64,000 nt of DNA from Prevotella sp. P3-122 (GCF_002251365.1 NZ_NPJH01000002.1:1-64000), one strand, 5' to 3'. Positions 44,256 through 54,313 are shown, counted from the first letter of the stretch. Notes: generated from the letters alone by a model not told the origin. Made by a program: numbers and translations.

Positions 44256-45212
44256 ATGGATATTTCGGTTATAGTGCCTCTTTTTAACGAGGAGGAGTCG
44301 ATACCAGAACTCTACGCATGGATAGAGCGTGTAATGAACTCCCATAACTATGAGTTTGAAGTGATATTCGTCAACGACGGCTCTACAGACTCGTCATGGG
44401 ACATCATCGAAGGACTGGCAAAGAAATCAGAACACGTCAAGGGTATAAAGTTCCGCCGCAACTACGGCAAGAGCCCTGCCCTGTACTGCGGCTTCAAGGA
44501 GGCGCAGGGTGACGTGGTGATAACCATGGATGCCGACCTGCAGGACTCGCCCGACGAGATACCAGAGCTTTACCGCATGATCACCGAGGAGAAATACGAC
44601 CTCGTGTCGGGATATAAGCAGAAACGCTACGACCCGATATCAAAAACCATTCCCACTAAGCTCTTCAACGCCACGGCAAGAAAAATTAGCGGCATTAAGA
44701 ACCTGCACGACTTCAACTGTGGTCTGAAGGCTTACCGCCGAGACGTCATAAAGAACATCGAGGTGTACGGAGAGATGCACCGCTACATACCCTACCTGGC
44801 CAAGAATGCGGGCTTCGACAAGATTGGCGAGAAGGTGGTGCAGCATCAGGCACGCAAGTACGGAAAGTCTAAGTTCATGGGACTGAACAGGTTTGTCAAC
44901 GGCTATCTGGACCTGCTCACGCTTTGGTTCCTGAGCACGTTCGGCAAGAAGCCTATGCACGTATTCGGCTTCCTCGGCTCGATAATGTTTTTCATAGGCT
45001 TCATCTCGGTAGTCTTCATCGGTGCAGACAAGATGTACGCCCTGCTCAACGGCATCCCCCAGAGACTCATCACCGACACGCCATGGTTCTACATAGCCCT
45101 GACAACCATGCTCATCGGTACGCAGCTGTTCCTGGCGGGCTTCCTCGGTGACCTTATCAGCCGCTCGTCACAAAACCGCAACGACTACCAGATAGAGAAA
45201 ATAATTAAATAA
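44256..45212 (+). CDS. Polyprenyl-phosphate glycosyltransferase (GtrB/ArnC-like GT2)
   Basis: 318 residues. DISVIVPLFNEEESIPELYAWI, VIFVNDGSTDSSW and VITMDADLQDSPDEIPELY are the GT2 sites; LHDFNCGLKAYRRDVI is typical of GtrB/DPM1-like enzymes. Two C-terminal membrane segments (about 230-252 and 268-292) anchor it. Such enzymes load a sugar on undecaprenyl phosphate for use outside the cytoplasm. It belongs to the DUF4199-GT2 pair conserved in this phylum, not to the capsule locus. Confidence 0.9.
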   Translation: MDISVIVPLFNEEESIPELYAWIERVMNSHNYEFEVIFVNDGSTDSSWDIIEGLAKKSEHVKGIKFRRNYGKSPALYCGFKEAQGDVVITMDADLQDSPDEIPELYRMITEEKYDLVSGYKQKRYDPISKTIPTKLFNATARKISGIKNLHDFNCGLKAYRRDVIKNIEVYGEMHRYIPYLAKNAGFDKIGEKVVQHQARKYGKSKFMGLNRFVNGYLDLLTLWFLSTFGKKPMHVFGFLGSIMFFIGFISVVFIGADKMYALLNGIPQRLITDTPWFYIALTTMLIGTQLFLAGFLGDLISRSSQNRNDYQIEKIIK

Positions 45213-45226
45213 CCGGAACGTAAAGG

Positions 45227-45709
45227 GTGAGACATATTATATATATAATAGGTGTAGTACTGGCCCTGACGGCTTGCTCATCGGTAGACTGCCCGCTCAA
45301 CAACGTTGTCTACGCCAAGTACAAGCTCATGGGCGATGTCACGAAACTGAGCGATGTGCTGACCATTACTACGGTAAGGGCAGACGGCACGGACACCATA
45401 CTGCTGAACCAGCAACAGAACGCCGACAGCTTCGAGCTGCCAATGAGCTTCGGACAGACGGTTGACGAGCTGTGCCTGACCAGAGACCGGCAGGACGGAA
45501 GCGAGGTGAGGCGCGACACCATATGGATAGAGAAAACCAATGAGCCGCACTTCGAGTCGGTAGACTGCGGAGTGAACTATTTCCACACCATCACAGGCGT
45601 AAGACACACGTCGCACACCATAGACTCGGTGACGATAAACAAAAGAAACGTAAACTATGACGCAAGCGTATCACATCTGTACATATACTTCCGCAAAGAG
45701 GCTTATTAG
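45227..45709 (+). CDS. DUF6452-like lipoprotein
   Basis: 160 residues from a GTG start. A signal peptide with lipobox LTACS (Cys17), then a beta-rich domain: SVDCPLNNVVYAKYKL, TILLNQQQNADSFELPMSFGQT and DCGVNYFHTITGVRHTSHTIDSVTI, as in DUF6452 proteins. The last 53 bp overlap the next gene in another frame. Likely located on the periplasmic side of a membrane; function unknown. Part of the run GT2-DUF6452-DUF6048. Confidence 0.75.
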   Translation: MRHIIYIIGVVLALTACSSVDCPLNNVVYAKYKLMGDVTKLSDVLTITTVRADGTDTILLNQQQNADSFELPMSFGQTVDELCLTRDRQDGSEVRRDTIWIEKTNEPHFESVDCGVNYFHTITGVRHTSHTIDSVTINKRNVNYDASVSHLYIYFRKEAY

Positions 45710-46352
45710 CCTGATCTGTCTGATGATGCTGACGCTTGCTGCCACTGCACAGAAGCGGACGCTGCCCGAACCTAAGGATACGCTGCCGACATTCAGGGGC
45801 ATACAGGTCATGGGCGACGTCGTAGGACTGATAATGCTGGGTGTAAGCGACTACGGACAATACGAGGGAGGAGTCAGGGTTAACCTGAAAGACAAGTATT
45901 TCCCCGTTATCGAACTGGGACTCGGCAAGGCAGACCATCATAACGACATCACGCAAACCGACTATCAGACATCAGCTCCCTACGGAAAAGTGGGCATCGA
46001 CTTCAACGTGCTGAAGAACAAGCACGACGACTACAAGGTGTACGTCGGTGTGAGATATGCCTTCACCTCGTTTAAGTTCGACATCGCCCACCCTGATGTC
46101 AGCGACCCCGTATGGGGAGGAACCGTCCCTTATGGTGGTCAGGACGTGAAAGGCAAATACCACTGGGCGGAAGCCGTGTTCGGTGTTGACGCAAAGATAT
46201 TAGGACCGTTGCATCTCGGATGGAGCGTCAGATATAAGAGGCGTCTGTCGTACGACATAGCAGAGATGGGCAACTGCTGGTATGTGCCAGGCTACGGCAA
46301 AGCCGGCAGCACACGTCTCGGCGGAACGTTCAACATAATGCTAAATTTCTGA
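45657..46352 (+). CDS. DUF6048-like outer-membrane beta-barrel protein
   Basis: 231 residues. A signal peptide (about 14-32, LICLMMLTLAATAQ), then alternating strands with aromatic ends, for example GVRVNLKDKYFPVIELGLGKADHH, DYKVYVGVRYAFTSFKFDI and LHLGWSVRYKRRLSY, ending in GGTFNIMLNF with C-terminal Phe. This fits a small outer-membrane barrel of the DUF6048 type. Begins inside the preceding lipoprotein gene (53-bp overlap), suggesting co-translation and a joint role. The true start could be a later Met, for example the one preceding MLTLAAT. Confidence 0.75.
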   Translation: MTQAYHICTYTSAKRLISLICLMMLTLAATAQKRTLPEPKDTLPTFRGIQVMGDVVGLIMLGVSDYGQYEGGVRVNLKDKYFPVIELGLGKADHHNDITQTDYQTSAPYGKVGIDFNVLKNKHDDYKVYVGVRYAFTSFKFDIAHPDVSDPVWGGTVPYGGQDVKGKYHWAEAVFGVDAKILGPLHLGWSVRYKRRLSYDIAEMGNCWYVPGYGKAGSTRLGGTFNIMLNF

Positions 46353-46356
46353 TTAT

Positions 46357-47373
46357 ATGAACAGGAAGAAACTTATGTGGCAGTTGCCGTTCCTCATTCT
46401 CCTGATTGTAGGAACGGTTCTCGTCATAGGCCAACAGCGCAACACGCCATACCAGCACGACTCAGGAATGGTATTCGGGACCGAATACCATATCACATAC
46501 CAGCACGGCAGCAACCTGCATAAGAAGATAGAGGCAGAGCTACGCAAGGTGGACATGTCGCTGTCGCCATTCAACAGGCAGTCGACAATATCGAAGGTCA
46601 ACAACAACGAGCCAGCGGAACTTGGCCATATGTTCACAGACGTGTTCAGCATGGCCATGAGAATATCAGAAGATACTGATGGAGCTTTCGACATTACCGT
46701 TGCACCGCTCGTCAATGCATGGGGATTCGGCTTCCGCAAGGGCATATCACCCGACCGCCACACCATAGACAGCCTCAAGGCTATCGTTGGATACCGGAAG
46801 GTGAGGCTGAAGGACGGGAAAATCATAAAGCAGGACCGTCGCATGATGCTCGACTGCAGCTCCATAGCAAAGGGGTATGGCAGCGATGTAGTAGCGAGGA
46901 TGCTTGAGCGTGAGGGTGTAGAGAACTACATGGTTGAGATTGGCGGAGAGATTGTCACCAAGGGCATCAGCGAGAAAAGGCTGCCCTGGCGCATAGGGGT
47001 GACAAAGCCCACAGATGACTCGCTCGGTGTGAGCAGGGAATACCAGACCATACTGAACGTCACCAACAAAGCCATGGCAACAAGCGGCAACTACCGTAAC
47101 TTCTACTACAAGAACGGAAAGAAATACGCTCACACCATAGACCCGAAAACAGGCTACCCCGTACAGCACAACATACTCTCGGCAACCGTACTGGCCGATA
47201 ATTGCGCAACGGCAGACGCATACGCGACGGCATTCATGGTGCTGGGACTCAACAAGGCGACATCTGTCCTTGACAAGCACCCGGAGCTGATGGCGTACTT
47301 CATATATTCTGACGAGAAAGGCAACAACCAAGTATGGTTCTCTAACAGCCTAAAAGACAAAATTGCCAAATGA
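46357..47373 (+). CDS. apbE: FAD:protein FMN transferase
   Basis: 338 residues. ApbE attaches FMN to Thr of exported redox proteins such as NqrB/NqrC and RnfG. An N-terminal membrane anchor (about 8-26), then GTEYHITYQH, the flavin and metal site segments DGAFDITVAPLVNAWGFG, MLDCSSIAKGYGSDVVA and AHTIDPKTGYPV, and DNCATADAYATAFMVLG with the acidic metal ligand. Follows the DUF6048 gene by 4 bp; its stop overlaps the next start (ATGA). Confidence 0.93.
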   Translation: MNRKKLMWQLPFLILLIVGTVLVIGQQRNTPYQHDSGMVFGTEYHITYQHGSNLHKKIEAELRKVDMSLSPFNRQSTISKVNNNEPAELGHMFTDVFSMAMRISEDTDGAFDITVAPLVNAWGFGFRKGISPDRHTIDSLKAIVGYRKVRLKDGKIIKQDRRMMLDCSSIAKGYGSDVVARMLEREGVENYMVEIGGEIVTKGISEKRLPWRIGVTKPTDDSLGVSREYQTILNVTNKAMATSGNYRNFYYKNGKKYAHTIDPKTGYPVQHNILSATVLADNCATADAYATAFMVLGLNKATSVLDKHPELMAYFIYSDEKGNNQVWFSNSLKDKIAK

Positions 47374-48041
47374 AGGAAGCAGACTTACACCTATATGATC
47401 AGTTGCTGGAGCTGTCACTGTTCCAGGGCATGAGCAGAAGCGACCTTGCCCAGATAGCAGGACACTCCAAGATAAGGTTCGACAAGCATCTCAATGGCGA
47501 TACCATCGCCAAGGCTGGCGAACCTTGCCACGACATGGTGTTCCTGACCAACGGCAGGGCACAAGTCGTGACAACAGCCTACGACAACTCATATATGGTG
47601 GAGGAATACGTCTCGGCTCCATACATCATCGAGCCAGAACATCTGTTCGGGCTGTCACAAGTATTTGCCAGCACGTACACAGCCATGGAAGCCTGCAATA
47701 TCATGGCACTCAGCAAAGAGGAAATCCTGAAACTCGCCGACACGCACCTCATATTCCGTCTGAACCTGCTCAACAACTACACAACCATCATACACAAAAA
47801 GGAAAACGCCACATGGCGCACGGCACCGGAAAGCATGGAGCAGCGCATAGGACAATGGATATTGGCACACTGCAAGAGACCGGCTGGCGAGAAACACATC
47901 AAGATAAAGATGGAGACCCTCGCCAAGGAGCTCAACGACAGCCGCCTCGACGTGTCGAAAGCACTCAACAACATGAAGGCCGAAGGCAAGATAATGCTCA
48001 CCAGAGGTATGATACATGTGCCTCACGCAGAGAGGATTTAG
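47370..48041 (+). CDS. Crp/Fnr-family transcriptional regulator
   Basis: 223 residues. An N-terminal cyclic-nucleotide-binding-like beta-roll (FDKHLNGDTIAKAGEPCHDMVFLTNGRAQVV) without the Cys cluster of Fnr, a long helix, and a C-terminal winged helix (METLAKELNDSRLDVSKALNNMKAEGKIMLTRGMIHV). Targets unknown. It overlaps apbE by 4 bp. Confidence 0.87.
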   Translation: MKEADLHLYDQLLELSLFQGMSRSDLAQIAGHSKIRFDKHLNGDTIAKAGEPCHDMVFLTNGRAQVVTTAYDNSYMVEEYVSAPYIIEPEHLFGLSQVFASTYTAMEACNIMALSKEEILKLADTHLIFRLNLLNNYTTIIHKKENATWRTAPESMEQRIGQWILAHCKRPAGEKHIKIKMETLAKELNDSRLDVSKALNNMKAEGKIMLTRGMIHVPHAERI

Positions 48042-48131
48042 GCTTCAGAAAGCCGGCATTATGTTAAATTTGCTTATCCAATACGTGAGTCCAATCTTTT
48101 TTTGTACTTTTGCATGAAATTATAATGAGAT

Positions 48132-50222
48132 ATGAACGATACTGCAAGAGAGAAAGCAAATCCATTCTTCGCTCCCTATGACACCCTACACGATACCGTC
48201 CCCTTCGACAGGATAACGATTTCTGACTACGAGGAGGCTTTTATGGAAGGTATCAGGCGTGACGACGAGGAAATAGACAAGATAATAAACGACCCAGAAG
48301 AACCCACTTTCGAAAATACCATCGCACGTGTAGATGTCTCCAAGGGAGTAGGCTACTACTCGCTGCTCGACAGAGTATCTACCGTGTTCTACTGTATGCT
48401 CAGCGCAGAGAGCAACGACGAGATGGATGCCCTGGCACAGAAGATGAGCCCCATACTGACCAAGCACAGCAACGATGTCACTCTCAACAAGAAGCTGTTC
48501 GAGAGAATAAAATACGTTTACGAGCACCACAGGGAGCTGAACCCAGAGGAGCAGATGTTGCTTGAGAACAGCTACGACGGCTTCGTCAGAAGTGGTGCAC
48601 TGCTGGACGAGGATGGGAAGGAGCGACTGCGTGCACTGACAGAAGAGGCAAGCCTGCTCTCGCTACAGTTCTCGCAGAACCTGCTGAAAGAGACCAAAGC
48701 ATTTGAGTTGCACATTACTGACGAGAGTCAGCTCGACGGACTGCCCGACACTGCAAGGGATGCCGCCGCACACACGGCTAAGGAGAAAGGCAAGGAGGGA
48801 TGGGTGTTCACACTCGATTTCCCCAGCTTCGCTCCCTTCATGACATATTCCACGCAGAGGGAGCTGCGGAAGAAGATGTACATGGCAAAAAACACCCTTT
48901 GCACGCATGATAACTCAGAGAATAACATAGACATCTGCAAACGCCTCGTAAACCTCAGACGGGAGATGGCGCAGCTGCTCGGCTTCGAGACATTCGCCGA
49001 CTATGTGCTCAAACGCCGCATGGCAACAAATACGGCAAACGTCTACAAGTTGCTCGACGACCTGATAGAGGCATACAAGCCAAAGGCTATCGAGGAGTTT
49101 GCCGAGATAGAGGCCATGGCAAGGAAGATGGAGGGAGACGGCTTCGAGCTTCAGCCATGGGACTTCAGCTTCTACAGCCACAAGCTGCAGATGGAGAGAT
49201 ACAACCTCGACTCAGAGATGCTCCGCCCGTACTTCCGTCTCGACAGGGTTATAGACGGCATCTTCGGACTGGCCAACAGACTCTACGGCATAACATTCAA
49301 GGAGAACAAGGACATACAGGTATATGCGCCAGACGTTAAGGCCTACGAGGTATTCGACAAGGACGGAAGCTATCTGGCCGTATTCTATGCCGACTTCTTC
49401 CCACGCAAGGGAAAGCAAGGCGGAGCGTGGATGACGGAGTATCAGGGACAATGGATAGACTACAAGGGCCGCAATGTGAGACCGCACGTCAGCGTGGTAA
49501 TGAACCTCAGCAAGCCTACCGACACAAAGCCGTCGCTGCTCACACTCGGCGAGGTGGAGACATTCCTGCATGAGTTCGGACACTCGCTCCACGGGATGTT
49601 CGCCAATACCAAATACGAGAGCCTCTCTGGAACCAACGTCTGGTGGGACTTTGTAGAGCTGCCGTCGCAGTTCATGGAGAACTACTCTGTGGAAAAGGAG
49701 TTCCTACGCACATTCGCCTTCCATTACCAGACCGACGAGCCAATACCCGACGAATACATAGAGCGGATTGTAAAGAGCCGCAACTACAATATAGGCTACT
49801 CCTGCCTCAGACAGGTGAGCTTCGGTCTGCTCGATATGGCCTACTACACCAAGAAGAACGAGTTCACCGACGACATAGTGGCTTTCGAGAAGGAGGCATG
49901 GAGCAAAGCTATGGTGATGAGGCAGCTGCCAGACACCTGCATGACCACGCAGTTCTCACACATCATGTCGGGCGGCTATGCAGCAGGATATTACAGCTAT
50001 AAATGGGCTGAGGTGCTCGACGCCGATGCCTTCAGCGTATTCAAGAAAAACGGCATCTTCGACCAGCAGACAGCCCAGCGCTTCAGGGACGAGGTGCTGT
50101 CCAAAGGAGGCACCGAGCATCCGATGACTCTATACAAGCGGTTCCGCGGACAAGAACCAACGATAGACGCCCTGTTGGAAAGAAACGGAATAAAGGCAGA
50201 CACTGACAACTCCCAACAATAA
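48132..50222 (+). CDS. dcp: M3-family metallopeptidase (dipeptidyl carboxypeptidase-like)
   Basis: 696 residues, no signal peptide. The zinc motif is HEFGH at 480-484 (FLHEFGHSLHGMFANTKYESLSGTNV), followed by WDFVELPSQFMENY with the third ligand region in the family, and YAAGYYSYKWAEVLDADAF near the end. Such thimet-type peptidases remove C-terminal dipeptides from peptides or degrade short peptides in the cytoplasm. The N-terminal start TARE-KANPFFAPYDTLHDTVPFDRI matches full-length homologues. A TACTTTTG box lies 20 bp before the ATG. Confidence 0.92.
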   Translation: MNDTAREKANPFFAPYDTLHDTVPFDRITISDYEEAFMEGIRRDDEEIDKIINDPEEPTFENTIARVDVSKGVGYYSLLDRVSTVFYCMLSAESNDEMDALAQKMSPILTKHSNDVTLNKKLFERIKYVYEHHRELNPEEQMLLENSYDGFVRSGALLDEDGKERLRALTEEASLLSLQFSQNLLKETKAFELHITDESQLDGLPDTARDAAAHTAKEKGKEGWVFTLDFPSFAPFMTYSTQRELRKKMYMAKNTLCTHDNSENNIDICKRLVNLRREMAQLLGFETFADYVLKRRMATNTANVYKLLDDLIEAYKPKAIEEFAEIEAMARKMEGDGFELQPWDFSFYSHKLQMERYNLDSEMLRPYFRLDRVIDGIFGLANRLYGITFKENKDIQVYAPDVKAYEVFDKDGSYLAVFYADFFPRKGKQGGAWMTEYQGQWIDYKGRNVRPHVSVVMNLSKPTDTKPSLLTLGEVETFLHEFGHSLHGMFANTKYESLSGTNVWWDFVELPSQFMENYSVEKEFLRTFAFHYQTDEPIPDEYIERIVKSRNYNIGYSCLRQVSFGLLDMAYYTKKNEFTDDIVAFEKEAWSKAMVMRQLPDTCMTTQFSHIMSGGYAAGYYSYKWAEVLDADAFSVFKKNGIFDQQTAQRFRDEVLSKGGTEHPMTLYKRFRGQEPTIDALLERNGIKADTDNSQQ

Positions 50223-50270
50223 TCAAAAACAGCCGGAACTAAAGACTGGCAAACAAGATACCCCAGGCAT

Positions 50271-50729
50271 ATGACAACGACAGAACCATCAACAGAAAAA
50301 CAGAGCCTGCTTGACGCACGCTATCTGCGCATGGCCCGCATATGGGCTGAGAACAGCTATTGTGAGCGACGCAAGGTTGGAGCACTGGTAGTCAAGGACA
50401 AGACGATTATCAGTGACGGCTACAACGGCACACCAAGCGGGTTTGAGAACAAATGCGAGGACAGCAACAACGTCACACACCCATACGTTTTGCATGCCGA
50501 GGCCAACGCCATAACAAAATTGGCACGAAGCTCCAACAACAGCGACGGTTCTACACTCTACGTAACGGCATCGCCATGCATAGAGTGCGCGAAACTCATT
50601 ATCCAGGCTGGTATAAAGAAGGTTGTGTACGCAGAGAAATACAGACTCACCGACGGCATCGACCTGCTTAGGCAGGCCGGAGTTGAGGTGATATACTTAA
50701 ATCCAGACAACAACGATGAAGCAGAATAA
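50271..50729 (+). CDS. dCMP deaminase family protein
   Basis: 152 residues. A zinc deaminase fold with HAEAN (His75, catalytic Glu77) and TASPCIECAKLI (Cys103, Cys106). The segment ENSYCERRKVGALVVKDKTIISDGYNGTP is typical of dCMP deaminases, which make dUMP for thymidylate synthesis. Its last codons overlap the start of the ctpA-like gene by 14 bp. Confidence 0.9.
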   Translation: MTTTEPSTEKQSLLDARYLRMARIWAENSYCERRKVGALVVKDKTIISDGYNGTPSGFENKCEDSNNVTHPYVLHAEANAITKLARSSNNSDGSTLYVTASPCIECAKLIIQAGIKKVVYAEKYRLTDGIDLLRQAGVEVIYLNPDNNDEAE

Positions 50730-52368
50730 ATCCTACCGATACATGCCCCTCATCATGGCCACATGCGTGGTCGTGGGAATTGTCATAGGCAGCTTCTTTG
50801 CCAACAGGTTTTCAGGCAACAGACTCAATGTCATCAACAGCGGAAGCAACAGGCTTACCAACCTGCTGCGTATTGTCGATGACTTGTATGTAGACAAGGT
50901 GGATATCGACTCGCTGGTCGAGAAGGCCATTCCACAGATACTTAGCGAACTCGACCCACACTCGGCATATATCAGCGCAAAGGACGTAGAGTTGACAACA
51001 GACGACCTGAAAGGTTCATTTTCTGGTGTGGGCATAGAGTTCACCATCAGACAGGATACCATCCACGTGCAGAATGTCATAAAGAACGGACCGGCCGAAA
51101 GGGCGGGCGTGCTTGCAGGCGACAAGATTGTGAGCATCGACGACAAGCCATTTGTAGGCAAGGAGGTTACCAACGAGGAGGCCATGCACAGGCTTAAGGG
51201 GCCCAAGGACACGAAGGTGAAGATTGGCGTGGTAAGGTATGGTCACAAGAAACCTGTATTCATGACCGTCACACGCGGCGAGATACCGACAAAGAGCGTC
51301 ACATCAGTATACATGCTTGATGATGATACGGGATATATAAGGATAAAGAACTTCGGCGAGAAGACGTACACCGAGCTGCTCATAGCACTGGCCCAGTTGT
51401 CGCAGGAGAATTTCAGCAATCTTGTCATTGACCTGCGCTTCAACAAAGGCGGCTACCTGCAGAGTGCCGTGCAGATGGCCAATGAGTTCCTGCCCAAGGG
51501 AAAGATTATTGTCTATACAGAGGGACGTAAGTCTCCAAGGCAGGACTACATTTCCAACGGACATGGCAGCTATCAGGACATACCACTGATAGTTCTGATA
51601 AACGAAGGCTCGGCATCGGCATCAGAGATATTCGCCGGAGCCATACAGGACAACGACCGTGGCACCATTATCGGCCGCCGCTCTTTCGGAAAAGGCCTCG
51701 TGCAACAGCAGATTGGTTTCCCTGACGGCAGTCTGATTAGGCTTACAATCGCCAGATATTACACTCCGTCTGGCAGGTGCATACAGAAACCTTATACGAT
51801 GGGCGGTGACAGGGAGTATGAGCAGGACCTGATAACACGCTACCAGCACGGAGAGTACTTCTATCAGGACAGCATCAAGCATACAGGCCCAGCCTATCAC
51901 ACTGCGCTTGGACGCTCTGTCTATGGCGGAGGCGGCATCACTCCCGACATCTTCATCCCCGAGGACACGCTCGGCATAACCTCTTACTATAAGGAGGCCG
52001 CCATGAGCGGACTGATCCTTCAGTTTGCATATACCTATACAGATGACAACAGGCAGAAGATGCAGAAGTTCGAGGAGATGCTTGAGCTGGTCAACTATCT
52101 TAAGAAGCAGAATACCGTTGACCAATTTGCCAACTACGCCAACAGTCATGGCCTGCAGCGACGTAACCTGATGATACAGAAGTCGCACAGCCTGCTGGAG
52201 AGAGACATCAACAGCAGCATCATCTACAACATGTTCGACGAGCAGGCATGGACGGAATACGTCAATCAGGAAGACCGCGTGATAAAGACAGCCCTGGAGG
52301 TGTTCCGAAAGGGAGAGGCTTTCCCGAAAGCACCAGAGAAGGCGAAAGAAGACAAGAAAGTGAAATGA
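50716..52368 (+). CDS. C-terminal processing peptidase, S41 family
   Basis: 550 residues. One N-terminal membrane segment (about 11-29), then a PDZ domain (about 85-170, with GSFSGVGIEF and GPAERAGVLAGDKIVSIDDK), and the S41 protease core with NEGSASASEIFAGAIQ (catalytic Ser near residue 299) and GRRSFGKGLVQQQ (Lys near 325). It would cleave or degrade proteins in the periplasm. A long C-terminal helical part (about 440-550) ends in a Lys-rich tail. The stop overlaps the next ATG (ATGA at 52365-52368). Confidence 0.92.
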   Translation: MKQNKSYRYMPLIMATCVVVGIVIGSFFANRFSGNRLNVINSGSNRLTNLLRIVDDLYVDKVDIDSLVEKAIPQILSELDPHSAYISAKDVELTTDDLKGSFSGVGIEFTIRQDTIHVQNVIKNGPAERAGVLAGDKIVSIDDKPFVGKEVTNEEAMHRLKGPKDTKVKIGVVRYGHKKPVFMTVTRGEIPTKSVTSVYMLDDDTGYIRIKNFGEKTYTELLIALAQLSQENFSNLVIDLRFNKGGYLQSAVQMANEFLPKGKIIVYTEGRKSPRQDYISNGHGSYQDIPLIVLINEGSASASEIFAGAIQDNDRGTIIGRRSFGKGLVQQQIGFPDGSLIRLTIARYYTPSGRCIQKPYTMGGDREYEQDLITRYQHGEYFYQDSIKHTGPAYHTALGRSVYGGGGITPDIFIPEDTLGITSYYKEAAMSGLILQFAYTYTDDNRQKMQKFEEMLELVNYLKKQNTVDQFANYANSHGLQRRNLMIQKSHSLLERDINSSIIYNMFDEQAWTEYVNQEDRVIKTALEVFRKGEAFPKAPEKAKEDKKVK

Positions 52369-52895
52369 ACAAAAAAGAACTTAGGGATATTATCAGACAG
52401 CGCAAGCGGCAATTCTCAAGCGACGAGCTTAGGGAATTGTCGCTTGCGGTATGTCAGCGGCTGCTCGCACATCCACGTGTCGCCGCCGCAAAAACCATAT
52501 TGCTCTATTACTCCCTGCCCGATGAGGTTTGCACCCACAACCTTGTGGACGAGCTTGTGGACATGGGCAAGAAGGTGCTGTTACCCGCCGTAGTAAGCGA
52601 TACAGATATGGAGGCAAGGGTTTACAGGAATGCAGACGACTTGAAGCTTGGAGCTTTCGGCATTGCCGAGCCTGTAGGTGAGAAATACGCAGACCTTAAG
52701 ACCATAGACCTGGCGATAGTTCCGGGAATGTCTTTCGACAACGATGGCAACCGGCTGGGAAGAGGAAAGGGATATTACGACCGCTTCCTGTCCGCCATAC
52801 CATACATATATAAAATAGGTGTATGCTTCGACTTTCAGAAAGTTGACCATGTTCCGCATTCAACTCACGACATAGCCATGGACGAGGTACTATAA
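52365..52895 (+). CDS. 5-formyltetrahydrofolate cyclo-ligase
   Basis: 176 residues from ATG 52365, which overlaps the protease stop; a longer frame inside the protease gene is rejected. The enzyme turns 5-formyl-THF into 5,10-methenyl-THF with ATP. MNKKELRDIIRQRKRQFS is the usual start, LLYYSLPDEVCT follows, and the C-terminal signature is PGMSFDNDGNRLGRGKGYYDRFL. Convergent with the DUF721 gene 17 bp downstream. Confidence 0.93.
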   Translation: MNKKELRDIIRQRKRQFSSDELRELSLAVCQRLLAHPRVAAAKTILLYYSLPDEVCTHNLVDELVDMGKKVLLPAVVSDTDMEARVYRNADDLKLGAFGIAEPVGEKYADLKTIDLAIVPGMSFDNDGNRLGRGKGYYDRFLSAIPYIYKIGVCFDFQKVDHVPHSTHDIAMDEVL

Positions 52896-52911
52896 AAGCA
52901 TAATCTGCAGG

Positions 52912-53202
52912 TCAGAATATTTTTATATCGCTAATGACAAACGAGCCAACCTGCTCGTTAAGTCTTTTTACTAATTGTGTGCGCATCATGCTAAGGTCCT
53001 GTCTGAGCGCAGGATTGGTAATCTTGACAAAAAGTGTCTGGTTGCGGATGTATTTCTCAGCAGTATATCTGGACACCACATTACCCGTAACGACTTCCCA
53101 CGCATCGACAAGGCGCTTCTGCAGGAGCGGCATCTCAAGTCCCTCTTCACGAAGCAACTTCTTGAGGACCTCATCTAAAGGAAGGACATCACGCTTGAAC
53201 AT
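52912..53202 (-). CDS. DUF721 (DciA-like) protein
   Basis: 96 residues. PLDEVLKKLLREEGLEMPLLQKRLVDAWEVVTG and LFVKITNPALRQDLSMMRTQLVKRLNEQ are characteristic of DUF721. DciA proteins load the replicative helicase in many bacteria; whether this short form does is inference. It overlaps the recF 3' end by 14 bp, so it is translated together with the DNA-repair gene. Confidence 0.85.
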   Translation of the reverse strand: MFKRDVLPLDEVLKKLLREEGLEMPLLQKRLVDAWEVVTGNVVSRYTAEKYIRNQTLFVKITNPALRQDLSMMRTQLVKRLNEQVGSFVISDIKIF

Positions 53203-54313
53203 CTTCCACCTCCTTCTTTTCCGTTACCTCACCATTGCTAACATAAAATAGCTTGTAGTCAGATACTGAATGTTGAAGTATCTTGTCAAGATGGTCACGG
53301 TTGGTGTCCGTGATGAATATCTGGCCATAGCTGTCACCCGACACCAGCTTTACGATCTGCTCCACCCTACCCGAGTCGAGTTTGTCGAAAATATCGTCAA
53401 GCAAAAGCAAGGGCGTCGTGCGCGATACCGTGCGCTTGAGGAAGTTGAACTGCGCAAGTTTCAGGGCTATGACAAAGGTTTTGTTCTGTCCCTGCGAGCC
53501 TTCCCGCTTCATCATATAGTCGCCAAGCATCATCTCCAAATCGTCACGATGCACTCCATGAAGACTGTAGCCTACTGCACGGTCCTTGTGACGGTCACGC
53601 CTGATGACATCGAGCAGCGGCCCACGCTGGCAATGAGACACATAACGGAGGCTTACTGTTTCCTTGTGTTCGGCTATATGATTGTAGACATCCTGAAATA
53701 CAGGTATCAGTTCCTCAACAAATTTCATTCTCTTACCGTATACTATCTCACCTTGACACGACATCTCCTCCTCCAGCACCTCCATAAGAGTCATGTCTGG
53801 CTCATCGTCTTGTTTCAGCATGGCGTTGCGCTGCTGCAATGCCCTGTTATATCTTGTCAGAGCCTCTATATAAGAATAGTCATACTGGGATATGACAATA
53901 TCCATCAGCCTGCGGCGTTCCTCGCTGCCTCCCTCAATAAGCAGTGTATCAGACGGGGAAACAAAAACCAGCGGAACAAGTCCTATATGCTGAGAAAACC
54001 TTTTATATTCCTTCTTGTTTCTCTTGATATGTTTCTTTGTTCCGCGTTTCATTCCTGCATATACCACGTTCGACTCGCCATTCTCGTCAACATACAATCC
54101 TTCGATAGCAAAGAAGTCGGTGTCATGACAGATAACTTGCGAGTCCATAGAGCTGAAAGCACTCTTGCAGAATGACAGATAATATATGGCATCGAGCAGA
54201 TTGGTCTTTCCCTCACCATTATGCCCGACAAAACAATTAATATTGGCAGAGAACTCCAGCTCTGCCTCCCTGATATTCTTGTAATTGAGTATAGAAATCT
54301 TTTGAAGTACCAT
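53189..54313 (-). CDS. recF: DNA replication/repair protein RecF
   Basis: 374 residues from ATG 54313 (an ATG 9 bp upstream gives three more residues). An SMC-like ATPase that helps load RecA at gaps. MVLQKISILNYKNIREAEL, Walker A VGHNGEGKTNLLD (29-41), the signature GSQGQNKTFVIALKLAQF and Walker B PLLLLDDIFDKLDSGR are all present. Divergent from the TPR gene at 54444. Confidence 0.94.
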   Translation of the reverse strand: MVLQKISILNYKNIREAELEFSANINCFVGHNGEGKTNLLDAIYYLSFCKSAFSSMDSQVICHDTDFFAIEGLYVDENGESNVVYAGMKRGTKKHIKRNKKEYKRFSQHIGLVPLVFVSPSDTLLIEGGSEERRRLMDIVISQYDYSYIEALTRYNRALQQRNAMLKQDDEPDMTLMEVLEEEMSCQGEIVYGKRMKFVEELIPVFQDVYNHIAEHKETVSLRYVSHCQRGPLLDVIRRDRHKDRAVGYSLHGVHRDDLEMMLGDYMMKREGSQGQNKTFVIALKLAQFNFLKRTVSRTTPLLLLDDIFDKLDSGRVEQIVKLVSGDSYGQIFITDTNRDHLDKILQHSVSDYKLFYVSNGEVTEKKEVEDVQA